This document shows positions 25,379 to 34,997 of a stretch of 64,000 nucleotides of DNA, piece by piece. The stretch is from JAVVVD01 sp036652795 (lineage in GTDB: Bacteria; Bacillota; Clostridia; Christensenellales; CAG-138). Each line of letters begins with the position of its first letter. Within the stretch, counting starts at the first letter, position 1. The position numbers and the translations under genes were made by a program. The notes under the pieces are model-generated. The model had not been told where the DNA came from. It worked only from the letters and a program-made list of their open reading frames with translations, and searched no databases. The DNA lies in contig JAVVVD010000001.1 in assembly GCA_036652795.1 (NCBI GenBank), positions 1 to 64,000 of the forward strand, in the 5' to 3' direction.

Positions 25379-25403
25379 GGATGCTGAAAATGAGCATCCT
25401 TTT
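25379..25403 (+). terminator. Small hairpin with T-run before pdp
   Basis: GGATGCT and AGCATCC enclose a 7-nt loop and are followed by TTTT, ending only 21 nt before the pdp start. It may terminate upstream transcription or attenuate pdp. Confidence 0.5.
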
Positions 25404-25423
25404 CCTTATATGGAGGTATCTAT

Positions 25424-26737
25424 ATGAGAATGGTTGATCTGATACTCAAAAAGCGTGAGAACGGTGAATTGACCCGCGATGAGATACGCTTTATTATAAA
25501 TGGCTTTGTCTGCGGCGAAATACCGGATTATCAGATATCGGCCTGGATGATGGCTGTGTGCTTTAACGGCATGACCAAGGCTGAAACAGGCGAGCTCACT
25601 ATGGCGATGACAGAATCAGGGGACGTTGTGGATCTATCTGAACTGCCGGGTGTAAAGGTGGATAAGCACTCGACCGGCGGTGTAGGTGATACAACAACGC
25701 TGGTAGTAGCTCCGCTGTGCGCAGCTTGCGGCGCAACAGTCGCCAAGATGAGCGGGCGAGGACTAGGGCATACGGGCGGCACACTGGATAAGCTTGAAGC
25801 CGTACCGGGCGTATCTGTAGCGCAGCCGATAGATGAATTCAAACGCATAGTGAAAAAAATAGGCGTATGCGTGATAGGACAGACCGGCAACCTCGTGCCT
25901 GCAGATAAGCTGATGTATGCTCTGCGCGACGTAACCGGCACGGTGCAGAGTATACCGCTGATTGCTTCAAGTATAATGAGCAAAAAGATAGCTGCCGGTA
26001 CGGATGCGATAGTGCTGGATGTTAAAATGGGCACAGGCGCGTTTATGCAAACACTTGAACAGGCGCGTGAGCTTGCGCATACGATGGTCCAGATAGGCGG
26101 GCATTTGAACCGTAGAACAGTGGCCATAATAACAGATATGAATCAACCGCTGGGCATGGCGGTGGGCAATGGGTTGGAGGTTCGCGAGGCGATAGACATG
26201 CTTTCGGGCCGCGTAAAGCAGGATGATCCACTGTATCAGGTGTGTATGCTGCTTGCTACCAATATGCTGTTGCTCTCAAACCTTGCGGAAACTGAGGCGG
26301 ACGCAATGGTAAAGCTTACTACAGCGCTGCAAAGCGGACAGGGATTGATTAAACTAAAACAGATGCTTGAGGAGCTTGGCGGAGATGCAAAGTGCATTGA
26401 ACAGCCGGAGCTGCTGTGTAACGCAAGATTAAAGCTGCCTGTGCGGATGGATGCCGCCGGATATATAGGCGATATGAATGCTGAGCGCATAGGGGTTGCC
26501 GCGCAGCTTTTGGGTGCGGGTCGTGCCCAAAAAACTGATACAATAGATCCGGCAGTAGGACTTGTGATGAATAAACGGCGTGGCGAATACATTGCAAAGG
26601 ACGAGACGCTTGCCACACTTTATGTAAATGATGAGACAAAAATAAATGAGGCGCGCAGTATGCTTATTTCTGCAGTGCATATGTGCGATCAACCACCAAA
26701 GCATATGCCTATGGTGTATGACGTAATAAGAGAATAA
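25424..26737 (+). CDS. pdp: Pyrimidine-nucleoside phosphorylase
   Basis: This 437-aa enzyme splits thymidine, deoxyuridine or uridine with phosphate in nucleoside salvage. It shows KVDKHSTGGVGDTTTL (phosphate-binding loop), MSGRGLGHTGGTLDKLE (nucleoside-binding signature) and DVKMGTGAFM. The sequence is close to the Pdp type of Firmicutes, not the DeoA thymidine-only type. GGAGG is 7 nt before the ATG. It is followed by polA after 63 bp. Confidence 0.93.
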   Translation: MRMVDLILKKRENGELTRDEIRFIINGFVCGEIPDYQISAWMMAVCFNGMTKAETGELTMAMTESGDVVDLSELPGVKVDKHSTGGVGDTTTLVVAPLCAACGATVAKMSGRGLGHTGGTLDKLEAVPGVSVAQPIDEFKRIVKKIGVCVIGQTGNLVPADKLMYALRDVTGTVQSIPLIASSIMSKKIAAGTDAIVLDVKMGTGAFMQTLEQARELAHTMVQIGGHLNRRTVAIITDMNQPLGMAVGNGLEVREAIDMLSGRVKQDDPLYQVCMLLATNMLLLSNLAETEADAMVKLTTALQSGQGLIKLKQMLEELGGDAKCIEQPELLCNARLKLPVRMDAAGYIGDMNAERIGVAAQLLGAGRAQKTDTIDPAVGLVMNKRRGEYIAKDETLATLYVNDETKINEARSMLISAVHMCDQPPKHMPMVYDVIRE

Positions 26738-26800
26738 ATTCATTATCAATTCACGCCGATGCGGCGCGCAGTGATGTATGATAGATCCGGGAGGACGATT

Positions 26801-29356
26801 TTGACAAAGCTGATTGCGATAGATGGCAATAGCCTTATGCACAGGGCTTATTGGGCGTTGCCATCCATGACAACTAAATCAGGTGTACCAACAGGGGCGG
26901 TATATGGTTTTATAAGCATGTTGATAAAACTACTTGCATATGAGCCTGCATATATGGTGGTGGCGTTTGACATGCACGCGCCTACGTTTAGACATGTGCA
27001 GTATGCGGAATATAAGGCGGGGCGCAAGCCAACACCGGATGAGCTACGCGCTCAGTTTCCAATAATAAAAGATCTGCTGCGGGCGATGGGCATAATGGTA
27101 TGTGAATGCGAGGGTTTCGAAGCGGACGACATAATAGGCACATTTGCAAGTATGGCCAACAAAGGCGGCGTGGATGCGCTGGTGGTAACGGGCGATAGGG
27201 ATGCGCTTCAGCTGATAAACGATAGAACGCATGTGCTGCTTACAAAAAAAGGTATAACTGAAACTGTGGAATACGATGAGGCGGCGCTATATGAGCAGTA
27301 TGGGTTGCTGCCGGATCAAATGGTGGATCTAAAGGGGCTTATGGGTGATACGTCGGATAATCTGCCGGGCATACCGGGCGTTGGCGAGAAAACCGCGCTA
27401 AAGTTGCTTGGGAAATATGGCAGTATGCAGGGCGTATTAGACAATGCGGACAGGGAGAGCGGTGCGCTTAAAACAAGACTGATGGAAAATGGCGATTCTG
27501 CGCGCATGAGCTATACGTTGGGAAGAATTGATACGGGCGTCAATGTAGCTATACGGCTTGAGGATTGCGTGTTTAATAAGTTGCAGATGGGCAAATGCAT
27601 ACCGATGATGCGTGAGCTAGAGCTGCGAAGCCTTATATCGCGCTTGCCGGAAGCGGAGATAAAAATTGTTGAACCGGCGGATTACGCGGCGGCCAAAACA
27701 GAGCGTATAGAGGATGAAGCATCACTTGCCGCGCTATGCGATAAACTTAAGGGCAGTTCAAGGCTTGCACTGGATTTTGGCGAAACACTCCTGCTGGCAA
27801 CCGATGAACGCGTACAATACGAGGTGGTGCTGGGTGCGACATTACTGGATAGCGGGCTGGATGAAGAGCGAGTAGTGCTTGCGCTGCACGATGTGTTTGG
27901 CAACGCGGAAATAGCAAAACTGGTATTCGATGCAAAGCGGACTATGCATCTGCTGGATAAATATGATACACAGCTATGCGGTGTTACCTACGATGCAATG
28001 ATAGTGGATTATCTGCTACATGCTACGCACCCAGCGGATTCGCTAAAAACACTGTGCGCAGAGCATATGGGAACGGCTGGCGGAGCTGCTCAGTTGATAA
28101 CGCTGTGTCGCACAGAGCTTGCTGAACTTGCTGAAAAGGGCATAATGGATTTATACCGCAACGTTGAGTTGCCGCTTGTTGGCGTACTGTTCGACATGGA
28201 GCGCACTGGCTTTGCGGTGGATATGGACATACTTAAGGGCCTAGGCGCGGATTTTGAGTGCAGGCTTGCTGCAATAGAAAAAACCATATATGAAACGGTG
28301 GGCGAACAGTTTAACATACTTTCGCCAAAGCAGTTAGGCGTCGTGCTGTTTGAAAAATTGCACCTCCCGCCACAGAGAAAGACTAAGTCCGGGTATTCGA
28401 CGGATGCAGAAACGTTGGAAGCGCTGAGCGAGTTTCATCCGGTAGTGCCACAGGTGTTGGAATATAGATTCCTCTCAAAACTCAAGAGCACATTTATAGA
28501 TGGCCTGTACAACATAGCGCGGGATAATAGGGTGCACACCAGTTTCAACCAAAATGTTACCTCCACCGGCAGGATATCCAGCACCGAACCGAATCTGCAA
28601 AACATACCTGTGCGCACGGAACAGGGGCGCGAGATAAGGCGTGCGTTCGTTGCAAGCCGCGGGAATATACTAGTTGGCGCAGATTATTCGCAGATAGAAC
28701 TGCGGCTGCTTGCGCATATGAGCAAAGATACGCGTATGATAGATGCATTCATCAGCGGGGACGATATACATGCTCGCACGGCTGGCGAGGTATTTTCAAC
28801 GCCACTTGCCGATGTTACCAAGGCGCAGCGCAGTGCTGCGAAGGCGGTAAACTTTGGTATAGTATACGGTATAAGCGATTATGGCCTTGCGAGAAACCTT
28901 GGTATAACGCGCAAGGAGGCGGGCGAATACATAAAGCTGTATCTGGATCGCTACACGGGCGTTAAGGCGTATATGCACAGCAGTGTTGAGGATGGGCGGC
29001 GCAATGGTTATGCTAAAACGCTGCTGGGTAGGCGGCGTGAGCTTCCGGAGATTAACTCGTCAAACTTCAACACACGTTCATTCGGCGAACGCGTTGCAAT
29101 GAATATGCCAATACAGGGTACTGCTGCGGATATAATAAAGCTGGCAATGGTGCGCGTACATTCGCGGCTTAATGATGAAGGATTGCACGCTAAACTGGTG
29201 CTTCAAATTCATGATGAACTGATAATAGATACACCCAAAAACGAAGAGGCGGCGGTTAAACGCCTACTTGAAGAATGTATGCAGGGCGTGATGCATCTTG
29301 CCGTACCTCTGAGTGCGCAGGTGAGTGCGGGCAATAGCTGGTTCGATACCAAATAA
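26801..29356 (+). CDS. polA: DNA polymerase I
   Basis: This 851-aa protein has a 5'-3' exonuclease domain (about 1-290; IDGNSLMHRAYWA, then GDRDALQL and GIPGVGEKTALKLLG), a degenerate proofreading domain (about 310-460) and a family A polymerase domain (about 470-851). The polymerase motifs are DYSQIELRLLAHMS (A), the O helix around RSAAKAVNFGIVYG (B) and LQIHDELI (C). The usual DxE of the 3'-5' exonuclease reads DFGET, so proofreading is probably lost, as in many Firmicutes. The TTG at 26801 is the likely start, with GGGAGG 6 nt upstream. coaE follows after 9 bp. Confidence 0.95.
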   Translation: MTKLIAIDGNSLMHRAYWALPSMTTKSGVPTGAVYGFISMLIKLLAYEPAYMVVAFDMHAPTFRHVQYAEYKAGRKPTPDELRAQFPIIKDLLRAMGIMVCECEGFEADDIIGTFASMANKGGVDALVVTGDRDALQLINDRTHVLLTKKGITETVEYDEAALYEQYGLLPDQMVDLKGLMGDTSDNLPGIPGVGEKTALKLLGKYGSMQGVLDNADRESGALKTRLMENGDSARMSYTLGRIDTGVNVAIRLEDCVFNKLQMGKCIPMMRELELRSLISRLPEAEIKIVEPADYAAAKTERIEDEASLAALCDKLKGSSRLALDFGETLLLATDERVQYEVVLGATLLDSGLDEERVVLALHDVFGNAEIAKLVFDAKRTMHLLDKYDTQLCGVTYDAMIVDYLLHATHPADSLKTLCAEHMGTAGGAAQLITLCRTELAELAEKGIMDLYRNVELPLVGVLFDMERTGFAVDMDILKGLGADFECRLAAIEKTIYETVGEQFNILSPKQLGVVLFEKLHLPPQRKTKSGYSTDAETLEALSEFHPVVPQVLEYRFLSKLKSTFIDGLYNIARDNRVHTSFNQNVTSTGRISSTEPNLQNIPVRTEQGREIRRAFVASRGNILVGADYSQIELRLLAHMSKDTRMIDAFISGDDIHARTAGEVFSTPLADVTKAQRSAAKAVNFGIVYGISDYGLARNLGITRKEAGEYIKLYLDRYTGVKAYMHSSVEDGRRNGYAKTLLGRRRELPEINSSNFNTRSFGERVAMNMPIQGTAADIIKLAMVRVHSRLNDEGLHAKLVLQIHDELIIDTPKNEEAAVKRLLEECMQGVMHLAVPLSAQVSAGNSWFDTK

Positions 29357-29365
29357 GGACGCATA

Positions 29366-29959
29366 ATGAAGCTGTTTGGACTGACAGGCAATATAGCCTC
29401 GGGTAAAACCGCTGTTGCAAGGCGGCTTGTTGCATTAGGGGCATACGTAATAGACGCGGATGATGTTTCGCGTGAGCTTGTGCTGCCGGGAAGTCCGATG
29501 CTCATTGATATAATCCAGCGGTTTGGACCGGAGTTTATATATGAAGATGGTACGCTTAATAGGCGCGCGTTAGCCGATAGTGTATTTGCGGATGCTGAGG
29601 CGCTTCGTGCGTTAAATGGGATAACGCATCATGCTGTGATAGCACGGATGCATGAAGTGGCCCAAGCGCATGCGAGCAGGTACCCGCAGGACGTGATATT
29701 TATGGATATGGCGCTACTTATTGAGGTGGGTGAGCATACGCGTATGGATAAGGTTTGGCTTGTTACGGCGCCCGAAAAGGTTCGTATTGCGCGCATAATG
29801 GAGCGGGATGGATGTAGCGAGCATCAGGCGCGCGTGCGGATGGATGCACAGATGCCACAGGAACAAAAGCTGTGCTTTGCGGATGTGATCATAGACAATT
29901 GCGGTAGTATGGATGAATTGTATGAAAGGGTTGACGCGCTGTATGGCGCGCTCTGTTGA
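29366..29959 (+). CDS. coaE: Dephospho-CoA kinase
   Basis: This 197-aa enzyme phosphorylates dephospho-CoA in the last step of coenzyme A synthesis. It has the P-loop GLTGNIASGKTAV (residues 5-17), the following DADDVSRE motif and the MDMALLIEVG lid region. AAGGAC precedes the ATG. It sits directly behind polA, the common polA-coaE arrangement of Firmicutes, and overlaps no other gene. The lytic transglycosylase follows after 4 bp. Confidence 0.94.
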   Translation: MKLFGLTGNIASGKTAVARRLVALGAYVIDADDVSRELVLPGSPMLIDIIQRFGPEFIYEDGTLNRRALADSVFADAEALRALNGITHHAVIARMHEVAQAHASRYPQDVIFMDMALLIEVGEHTRMDKVWLVTAPEKVRIARIMERDGCSEHQARVRMDAQMPQEQKLCFADVIIDNCGSMDELYERVDALYGALC

Positions 29960-29963
29960 AGCG

Positions 29964-30554
29964 ATGTCAAAACGAAAAACTGCACCAACCAAAGCTATAA
30001 GGCTTCTGATATTGGGTGCTGTGCTGGCGCTGGTGCTTATAGTTATGACGTATTTTGCGGGCAGGGTGCTGGAAAAACGATCCTATGCGCTTCATTATGC
30101 GCCGGAAATAATCACCTATGCCGATGAATACGGGCTGGATAGATACCTTGTTGCAGCGGTAATACACTGCGAAAGCGGCAACAGACGGGATGTTATTTCC
30201 AGCAAGGGTGCGGTAGGACTCATGCAGATAATGCCGGATACAGGGGTATGGGTGGCACAAAAACTTGAGCTTAGCGACTATGACACACAGAAACTTACGG
30301 ATCCTGCGGTTAACATACGGATTGGCTGCTGGTATTTAGCCTACCTTATAGATAAATATGATGCGAATATGGTGCATGTGATAGCGGCTTATAACGCAGG
30401 TCCGGGCAACATTGACAAATGGCTTGCGGATGAAGAGCATAGCACCGACGGGGTGCTGGATGCTATCCCGTTTAAACAGACGGAGGACTATGTAAATAAG
30501 ATCCAGAGGGCATATGAAAAATACAAACAGCTATATGAAAAAGAATTGGGTTAG
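29964..30554 (+). CDS. Membrane-anchored lytic transglycosylase, Slt type
   Basis: This 196-aa protein has an N-terminal membrane anchor (about residues 13-36, LLILGAVLALVLIVMTYFAG) and an Slt/GEWL catalytic domain with the acid Glu in IHCESGNRR, the SKGAVGLMQIMPDT motif and the AAYNAGPGNIDKWL motif. It cleaves peptidoglycan between MurNAc and GlcNAc outside the membrane. The chosen start is the ATG at 29964, 4 bp after the coaE stop; an upstream ATG at 29943 is possible. polA-coaE-slt is a conserved cluster in Clostridia. Confidence 0.9.
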   Translation: MSKRKTAPTKAIRLLILGAVLALVLIVMTYFAGRVLEKRSYALHYAPEIITYADEYGLDRYLVAAVIHCESGNRRDVISSKGAVGLMQIMPDTGVWVAQKLELSDYDTQKLTDPAVNIRIGCWYLAYLIDKYDANMVHVIAAYNAGPGNIDKWLADEEHSTDGVLDAIPFKQTEDYVNKIQRAYEKYKQLYEKELG

Positions 30555-32163
30555 AGCGGTTGCACTCGCTATGGCGGTGCTTATGTTGCCGGTGTTTGTC
30601 TCCTGCAAGCAGAGTAAGGTGCAGGATGAAGCGCCGCTTGTGTTGCCAACCCCGGTGCCTGAGCCAAAACCGGTTTCGGGTGGCGAGCTGAGGCTGCCAA
30701 TGCCGACAAATGTCAATATAAGCGATCCGTATCTTGTTAATACTGAGGAGATGCTGACGCTATATTCGCTGGTGTATGAAGGCTTGCTGCGCATAGACAA
30801 CACAGGTAAACTTACGGCATCGCTGGCCGAAACATGGGCGAGTGATCCTTCGGGCAGCGTATGGACGCTGTCACTGCGCAGCGCCGCACGTTGGCAGGAT
30901 AATAAGCAACGGGTTACGGCTGCGGATGTTAAATACAGCTACGATAGGATCGTGGGCATGGGCGGCATCTCGTATTACTCGCAAATGATAAACAAGATCG
31001 AAAGCGTAAGCGTGGTGGATGATAGTACGGTATCAATAGCAATGAAGGAAAAGGGCATTTCGCCAATTTATGCGCTTACATTTCCAATATTGCGTGCCGA
31101 TTCATCAGCGCTGACGTTAAGTGCAGGAACAGGGCCGTACAAGGTGGAATCGGCAACGAGCGCCAGCATATCATTAAAAGCCAATGATAGCTGGTGGAAG
31201 CAGAAACCGTATATTGACAGCATCGTTTTTCTGGCAAGGGATAACAACGAAACCGCACTGGCCTCATATGAGGCGGGTCAGCTCAACATGGTGCCCACAA
31301 GCACTGTTTCTGCAGGCAAATATCGGGATGAAGGTGTTACCTATGTGCTGGATATGCTTACACAAACAGCGGAGATGCTGATAATAAACCAATCCAATGA
31401 AAAGCTTAGGGATGTGAATGTGAGAAAGGCGATTGCATATGCGCTGGATCGCAGCGAGATAATCGCCAATATATATATGAACCGCGCACAGGCGTGCGAC
31501 GTGCCGATAGCGCCGGATTCATGGATATACGACGGCACGAGCAAAGTGTATGACTATGACCAGGATAAGGCGATAGCGCTGATGAAAGAGGCGGGATGGT
31601 CAGACGTGGATTCTGATGGTAAGCTGGAGCGTGATGGACGCTATTATGATGAGTTCATGCTGACACTGCTGGTAAGTTCCTCAACGGACACGACACGGAT
31701 GGAGGCTGCTCAGATGATTGCGGATCAGCTTTTAAAACTTGGCATAACCGTTGAGATCAAAACTGCGAACTATACGCTTGGAAGCTCAGAGAGCGAACTG
31801 TTGACGGCGCTAGCAGAAGGAAAATTCGATATCGCATTGCTGGGATTTAACCTTGGCAGGGATGCTAACCTTGCCAGTATTATCTACCGTGATGGCGAAA
31901 GGAATTACGGAAAAATTACAAATGCTCATCTGGAGGATCTCGTAGCGGCAGTAAACACAGCCACTGATGAGCAGACATACATGAAGGCTGCCGCGCAGCT
32001 ACAGCAGGCGCTGATAAATGAAATGCCGTTTATAATGCTGTATTTCAGGCAAAACAGTATTGTATATTCATCGGCGATAAAGGGCTTGAGTGATGTGCGT
32101 GAGCCGGATATATTTAGAACCGTTTCAAAGTGGTATATAAACACGGATGCGAAGGCGCAATAA
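30514..32163 (+). CDS. Peptide ABC transporter substrate-binding lipoprotein
   Basis: This 549-aa protein is a family 5 extracellular solute-binding protein for peptides or similar ligands. The signal peptide has a lipobox FVSC with the lipidated Cys at residue 31. Then come the start of the fold (GGELRLPMP), LASLAETW-like ASLAETWASDPSGSVWTLSLR and late GYP-type features. It overlaps the transglycosylase gene by 41 bp. No permease or ATPase genes accompany it, so it may serve a distant transporter or act as a sensor. A second start at 30535 is possible. Confidence 0.88.
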   Translation: MKNTNSYMKKNWVRAVALAMAVLMLPVFVSCKQSKVQDEAPLVLPTPVPEPKPVSGGELRLPMPTNVNISDPYLVNTEEMLTLYSLVYEGLLRIDNTGKLTASLAETWASDPSGSVWTLSLRSAARWQDNKQRVTAADVKYSYDRIVGMGGISYYSQMINKIESVSVVDDSTVSIAMKEKGISPIYALTFPILRADSSALTLSAGTGPYKVESATSASISLKANDSWWKQKPYIDSIVFLARDNNETALASYEAGQLNMVPTSTVSAGKYRDEGVTYVLDMLTQTAEMLIINQSNEKLRDVNVRKAIAYALDRSEIIANIYMNRAQACDVPIAPDSWIYDGTSKVYDYDQDKAIALMKEAGWSDVDSDGKLERDGRYYDEFMLTLLVSSSTDTTRMEAAQMIADQLLKLGITVEIKTANYTLGSSESELLTALAEGKFDIALLGFNLGRDANLASIIYRDGERNYGKITNAHLEDLVAAVNTATDEQTYMKAAAQLQQALINEMPFIMLYFRQNSIVYSSAIKGLSDVREPDIFRTVSKWYINTDAKAQ

Positions 32164-32230
32164 GAACTAATGCTAAAGATTGCAGTATGCATCGTTAACA
32201 GCAGGAATTAACATATAAGCAGGGGGAAAA

Positions 32231-32770
32231 ATGATAGAGATTATAATCGTAATTGCCGTATTAGTGATGGATCAGGTATCAAAGGTGATATGTGCCGGAT
32301 GGTTGACGCAGCTGCCTGGCAACAGTTATCCGCTTATTGAGGGTGTATTCCATCTTACATATGTCGAAAACCGCGGCGCAGCATTCGGAATGCTACAGAA
32401 TGCACGCTGGTTTTTCCTTGCGATAACGCTTTGTGTGTGCGCTTATATCGTTTTTTTGCTGATAAAGGAAAATAAAAAGATGCATAAACTTATGCGCGTG
32501 TGCCTTGCGCTCATATTGGGCGGAGCGCTTGGCAACTTCATAGACAGAGCGGTGCTTGGCTATGTGCGTGACATGCTGCACTTTGCGCTTATAGACTTTG
32601 CCGTGTTCAATGTGGCGGATAGCGCGTTGACGGTGGGAACAATACTGTTTGTTTGCGACCTGCTTTTTGGCAAGGCGCGCATATATGTTGGTGCTGCAAA
32701 TAAAACCGCAAAGACAACCGATAGCGCCGCACAGGATGATAGCATACAAAAGACGGAGGACAAGGATTGA
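32231..32770 (+). CDS. lspA: Lipoprotein signal peptidase (signal peptidase II)
   Basis: This 179-aa aspartyl protease of the membrane cleaves prolipoprotein signal peptides. Four hydrophobic helices are visible. The catalytic aspartates lie in LGNFIDR and FAVFNVADS. The family start MDQVSKV is at residues 13-19, and VENRGAAFGML is present. A charged tail of about 30 residues follows helix 4. AGGGGG lies 7 nt before the ATG. It overlaps the pseudouridine synthase gene by 4 nt, the common lspA-rluD pairing. Confidence 0.95.
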   Translation: MIEIIIVIAVLVMDQVSKVICAGWLTQLPGNSYPLIEGVFHLTYVENRGAAFGMLQNARWFFLAITLCVCAYIVFLLIKENKKMHKLMRVCLALILGGALGNFIDRAVLGYVRDMLHFALIDFAVFNVADSALTVGTILFVCDLLFGKARIYVGAANKTAKTTDSAAQDDSIQKTEDKD

Positions 32771-33735
32771 GCGCAAATGCATATACTCCGGACGAGCCAA
32801 GGTACATAGATGCGGTTGCTCAGGAGTGCGGAGAAAGGCTTGATGTGTTTTGCACGCGCATCTCGGGCGAAACACGCTCATTTGTGCAGCGCATTATAGA
32901 TGAAGGCGGGATATGCGTAGATGGAAAAATCCAAAAGTCAAATTACAAGCTCAAAGCGGGCGATAAAGTTGAGATAACGATAGAACCACCAGTGCCTACG
33001 GATATCGTTGCTGAGGATATACCGCTGCAAATAGTATATGAGGACGACAGCATAGCCGTAATAAACAAGCCAAAGGGTATGGTGGTGCATCCTGCACCAG
33101 GTAATACGACAGGCACGCTCGTAAATGCGCTTATGTTTTGCCTTTCAGATCTATCCGGCATAGGCGGCGAGCTTAGACCGGGAATAGTACACAGGATAGA
33201 TAAGCTGACAAGTGGCCTTATAGTTGTGGCGAAGAATGATGCCGCGCACCGCAGCCTTTCAGAGCAGATAAAGGCACATACTGCCCGCCGCAGCTATATT
33301 GCACTGGTTGAGGGTAACATCAAGCAGGATGATGGCACGGTGGACGCGCCGATAGGCAGGCACCCGGTTGACCGAAAACGTATGGCGGTAACATCAAACG
33401 GGCGCGATGCGGTTACGCATTGGCGGGTGCTATATAGATTTGGCGATATGACGCTCATAGCCGCACAGCTTGAAACAGGGCGCACACACCAAATAAGGGT
33501 GCATATGGCATACATAAAACATCCCGTTGTGGGCGATACTGTGTATGGGCGCGCAAAGCCGCAGCTTGGGCTTGATGGACAGGCTTTGCATGCGGCACGG
33601 CTGGAACTCTCACACCCCCAAACAGGCGAAAGGATAATATTCCATGCACCACTGCCCGATTGGTTTTGCGATGCATTGCGCAAGGCAGGGTATGACGGGG
33701 ATGTGGCTGATATAGATAAACTATTTGGAGAGTGA
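32767..33735 (+). CDS. RluA-family 23S rRNA pseudouridine synthase
   Basis: This 322-aa enzyme has an S4 RNA-binding domain (about 15-75) and a pseudouridine synthase domain with the catalytic Asp in HRIDKLTSGLIVVAK and the GRTHQIRVHMA motif. It resembles RluD, which modifies helix 69 of 23S rRNA. The TTG at 32767 starts it, overlapping the lspA stop (TTGA), with GGAGG 7 nt upstream. Exact target uridines are not predictable. Confidence 0.92.
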   Translation: MSANAYTPDEPRYIDAVAQECGERLDVFCTRISGETRSFVQRIIDEGGICVDGKIQKSNYKLKAGDKVEITIEPPVPTDIVAEDIPLQIVYEDDSIAVINKPKGMVVHPAPGNTTGTLVNALMFCLSDLSGIGGELRPGIVHRIDKLTSGLIVVAKNDAAHRSLSEQIKAHTARRSYIALVEGNIKQDDGTVDAPIGRHPVDRKRMAVTSNGRDAVTHWRVLYRFGDMTLIAAQLETGRTHQIRVHMAYIKHPVVGDTVYGRAKPQLGLDGQALHAARLELSHPQTGERIIFHAPLPDWFCDALRKAGYDGDVADIDKLFGE

Positions 33736-33740
33736 TGTGC

Positions 33741-34427
33741 ATGGACCATAATCAAAATGTGGACAAACCAAAGCTTCCAAAAAAATTGGGCGGCCTGATA
33801 TTGCCCGCAGTACTTGTGGGCTTTTGCATTGCTCTATATTTTGCAACGGGAACCACAGGCAGCACATCAATAAGGGATGAAGCAGGCAGGCCAATATCAA
33901 CGCATACGCAGGATGTAGCCGAGCAGGCTGATGACGTGCAGACCGCAGCGGTATTGCCGTCATACGAGTTTTTCAAGCGTGCCAAAGAGCTTGGCCTTAA
34001 TGATACGTGGAGCGAAAAAAGCACGGATGCAAGAGAGCGAAAGTATACGATATCGTCTGAAAATGGCATTAATGCGGAGCTTACCCTTAAGCTTAAGGAT
34101 GGCAATGTGATCAGCGCAGTGTTGGCTGTAAAAAGACCTGTGGAGCGAATAGATGGCTCGCTGGTAAAGGCGGATATAGAAAATGGTGGCAGCTTCGAAT
34201 TGCAAAAACAATGGATAAGGGAGACCGCCGGCGTGTTTATAGACACAATGGATGTGGGCGATTGGCTTAGCGATAGCGATAGAAGCGCTTTTTTATTGGC
34301 AATAGAATCTACAATATCAGATAAAAAAACGCGCAAGAAAACCGCAGGAAGCATCTATATTAACGCCAGCGTAAACGATAGCATGGATGAGGACGAATTG
34401 ATCATAACGGCTTCGTTCAAAAAATGA
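33741..34427 (+). CDS. Hypothetical membrane-anchored protein
   Basis: I do not recognise a family. The 228-aa product has one hydrophobic segment near residues 17-36 (LGGLILPAVLVGFCIALYFA) after a short basic N-terminus, then a long polar domain with no cysteines beyond residue 32. It is probably an exported, membrane-anchored protein. The ATG at 33741 lies 8 nt after GGAGAG; GTG 33732 and ATG 33735 are in frame but too close. It directly follows the pseudouridine synthase and precedes the zapA promoter. Confidence 0.7.
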   Translation: MDHNQNVDKPKLPKKLGGLILPAVLVGFCIALYFATGTTGSTSIRDEAGRPISTHTQDVAEQADDVQTAAVLPSYEFFKRAKELGLNDTWSEKSTDARERKYTISSENGINAELTLKLKDGNVISAVLAVKRPVERIDGSLVKADIENGGSFELQKQWIRETAGVFIDTMDVGDWLSDSDRSAFLLAIESTISDKKTRKKTAGSIYINASVNDSMDEDELIITASFKK

Positions 34428-34518
34428 GTGATATACGCAGCAGGACGTCAATAATGGACGCAAGCATTCGCAATACGCGATTCTTGTCGCTAAAGTGTAT
34501 GAAAATAAGATAATGCTA

Positions 34519-34547
34519 TTGAAAATATATACAACACATTGTATAAT
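34519..34547 (+). promoter_or_regulatory. zapA promoter
   Basis: TTGAAA at 34519-34524 and TATAAT at 34542-34547 with a 17-bp spacer, 38 bp before the zapA start codon. Confidence 0.75.
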
Positions 34548-34585
34548 ATTAAAAAATAGATACAATATGTATTGGTGATAAGAAT

Positions 34586-34912
34586 ATGGAAAAAATACGG
34601 ACCGTTGTGCAGGTGGCAGGGCAGGATTTTAAGCTGGCAAGCAATGACAGCGTGGAATACATGCATAAGCTGGCTGCATACACGAATAAAAAAATAGACG
34701 AGGTGCAGGCATCGTACCCAAACATAAGTACAGGTAACTGTGTGATATTGGCGGCGCTCAATATGGCCGATGAACTGCACAAACTACAGACAGACTATGA
34801 GGCGCTTGATTCGCGCATCTCGGCACTGCGCGAGATGCCGCGATCCGCTGCCGCGCTGGCGGCGCCAGTGAAGCGTCCGTTTGAAAGCAAGACGCCAACC
34901 ACAACCAAATAA
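34586..34912 (+). CDS. zapA: Cell division protein ZapA
   Basis: This 108-aa protein matches ZapA, which binds and bundles FtsZ at the division ring. The N-terminal part VVQVAGQDFKLASNDSVEYMHKLA forms the globular head, and residues about 60-85 form the coiled-coil dimer. GGTGAT lies upstream. The gene precedes a U32 peptidase and mutS2, an order common in Firmicutes (zapA-mutS2). The last 20 residues are Pro/Thr/Lys-rich and likely disordered. Confidence 0.9.
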   Translation: MEKIRTVVQVAGQDFKLASNDSVEYMHKLAAYTNKKIDEVQASYPNISTGNCVILAALNMADELHKLQTDYEALDSRISALREMPRSAAALAAPVKRPFESKTPTTTK

Positions 34913-34926
34913 GCAAATAAATGATG

Positions 34927-34957
34927 AGCGGCTTGGGACGGTACCTGAGCCGCTTTT
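34927..34957 (+). terminator. Weak hairpin between zapA and the U32 gene
   Basis: AGCGGCT and AGCCGCT pair around a 14-nt loop, followed by TTTT. It lies 41 nt before the next start, so it probably attenuates rather than ends transcription. Confidence 0.45.
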
Positions 34958-34997
34958 GAATGTGGCATTGAATCGGCCAAAACAGAAAGGAAAATAT

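Noticed and set aside
26759..26800. polA starting at the upstream ATG 26759
   Set aside because: The added 14 residues are not family-like, and GGGAGG is placed correctly for the TTG at 26801, where the conserved exonuclease N-terminus begins.
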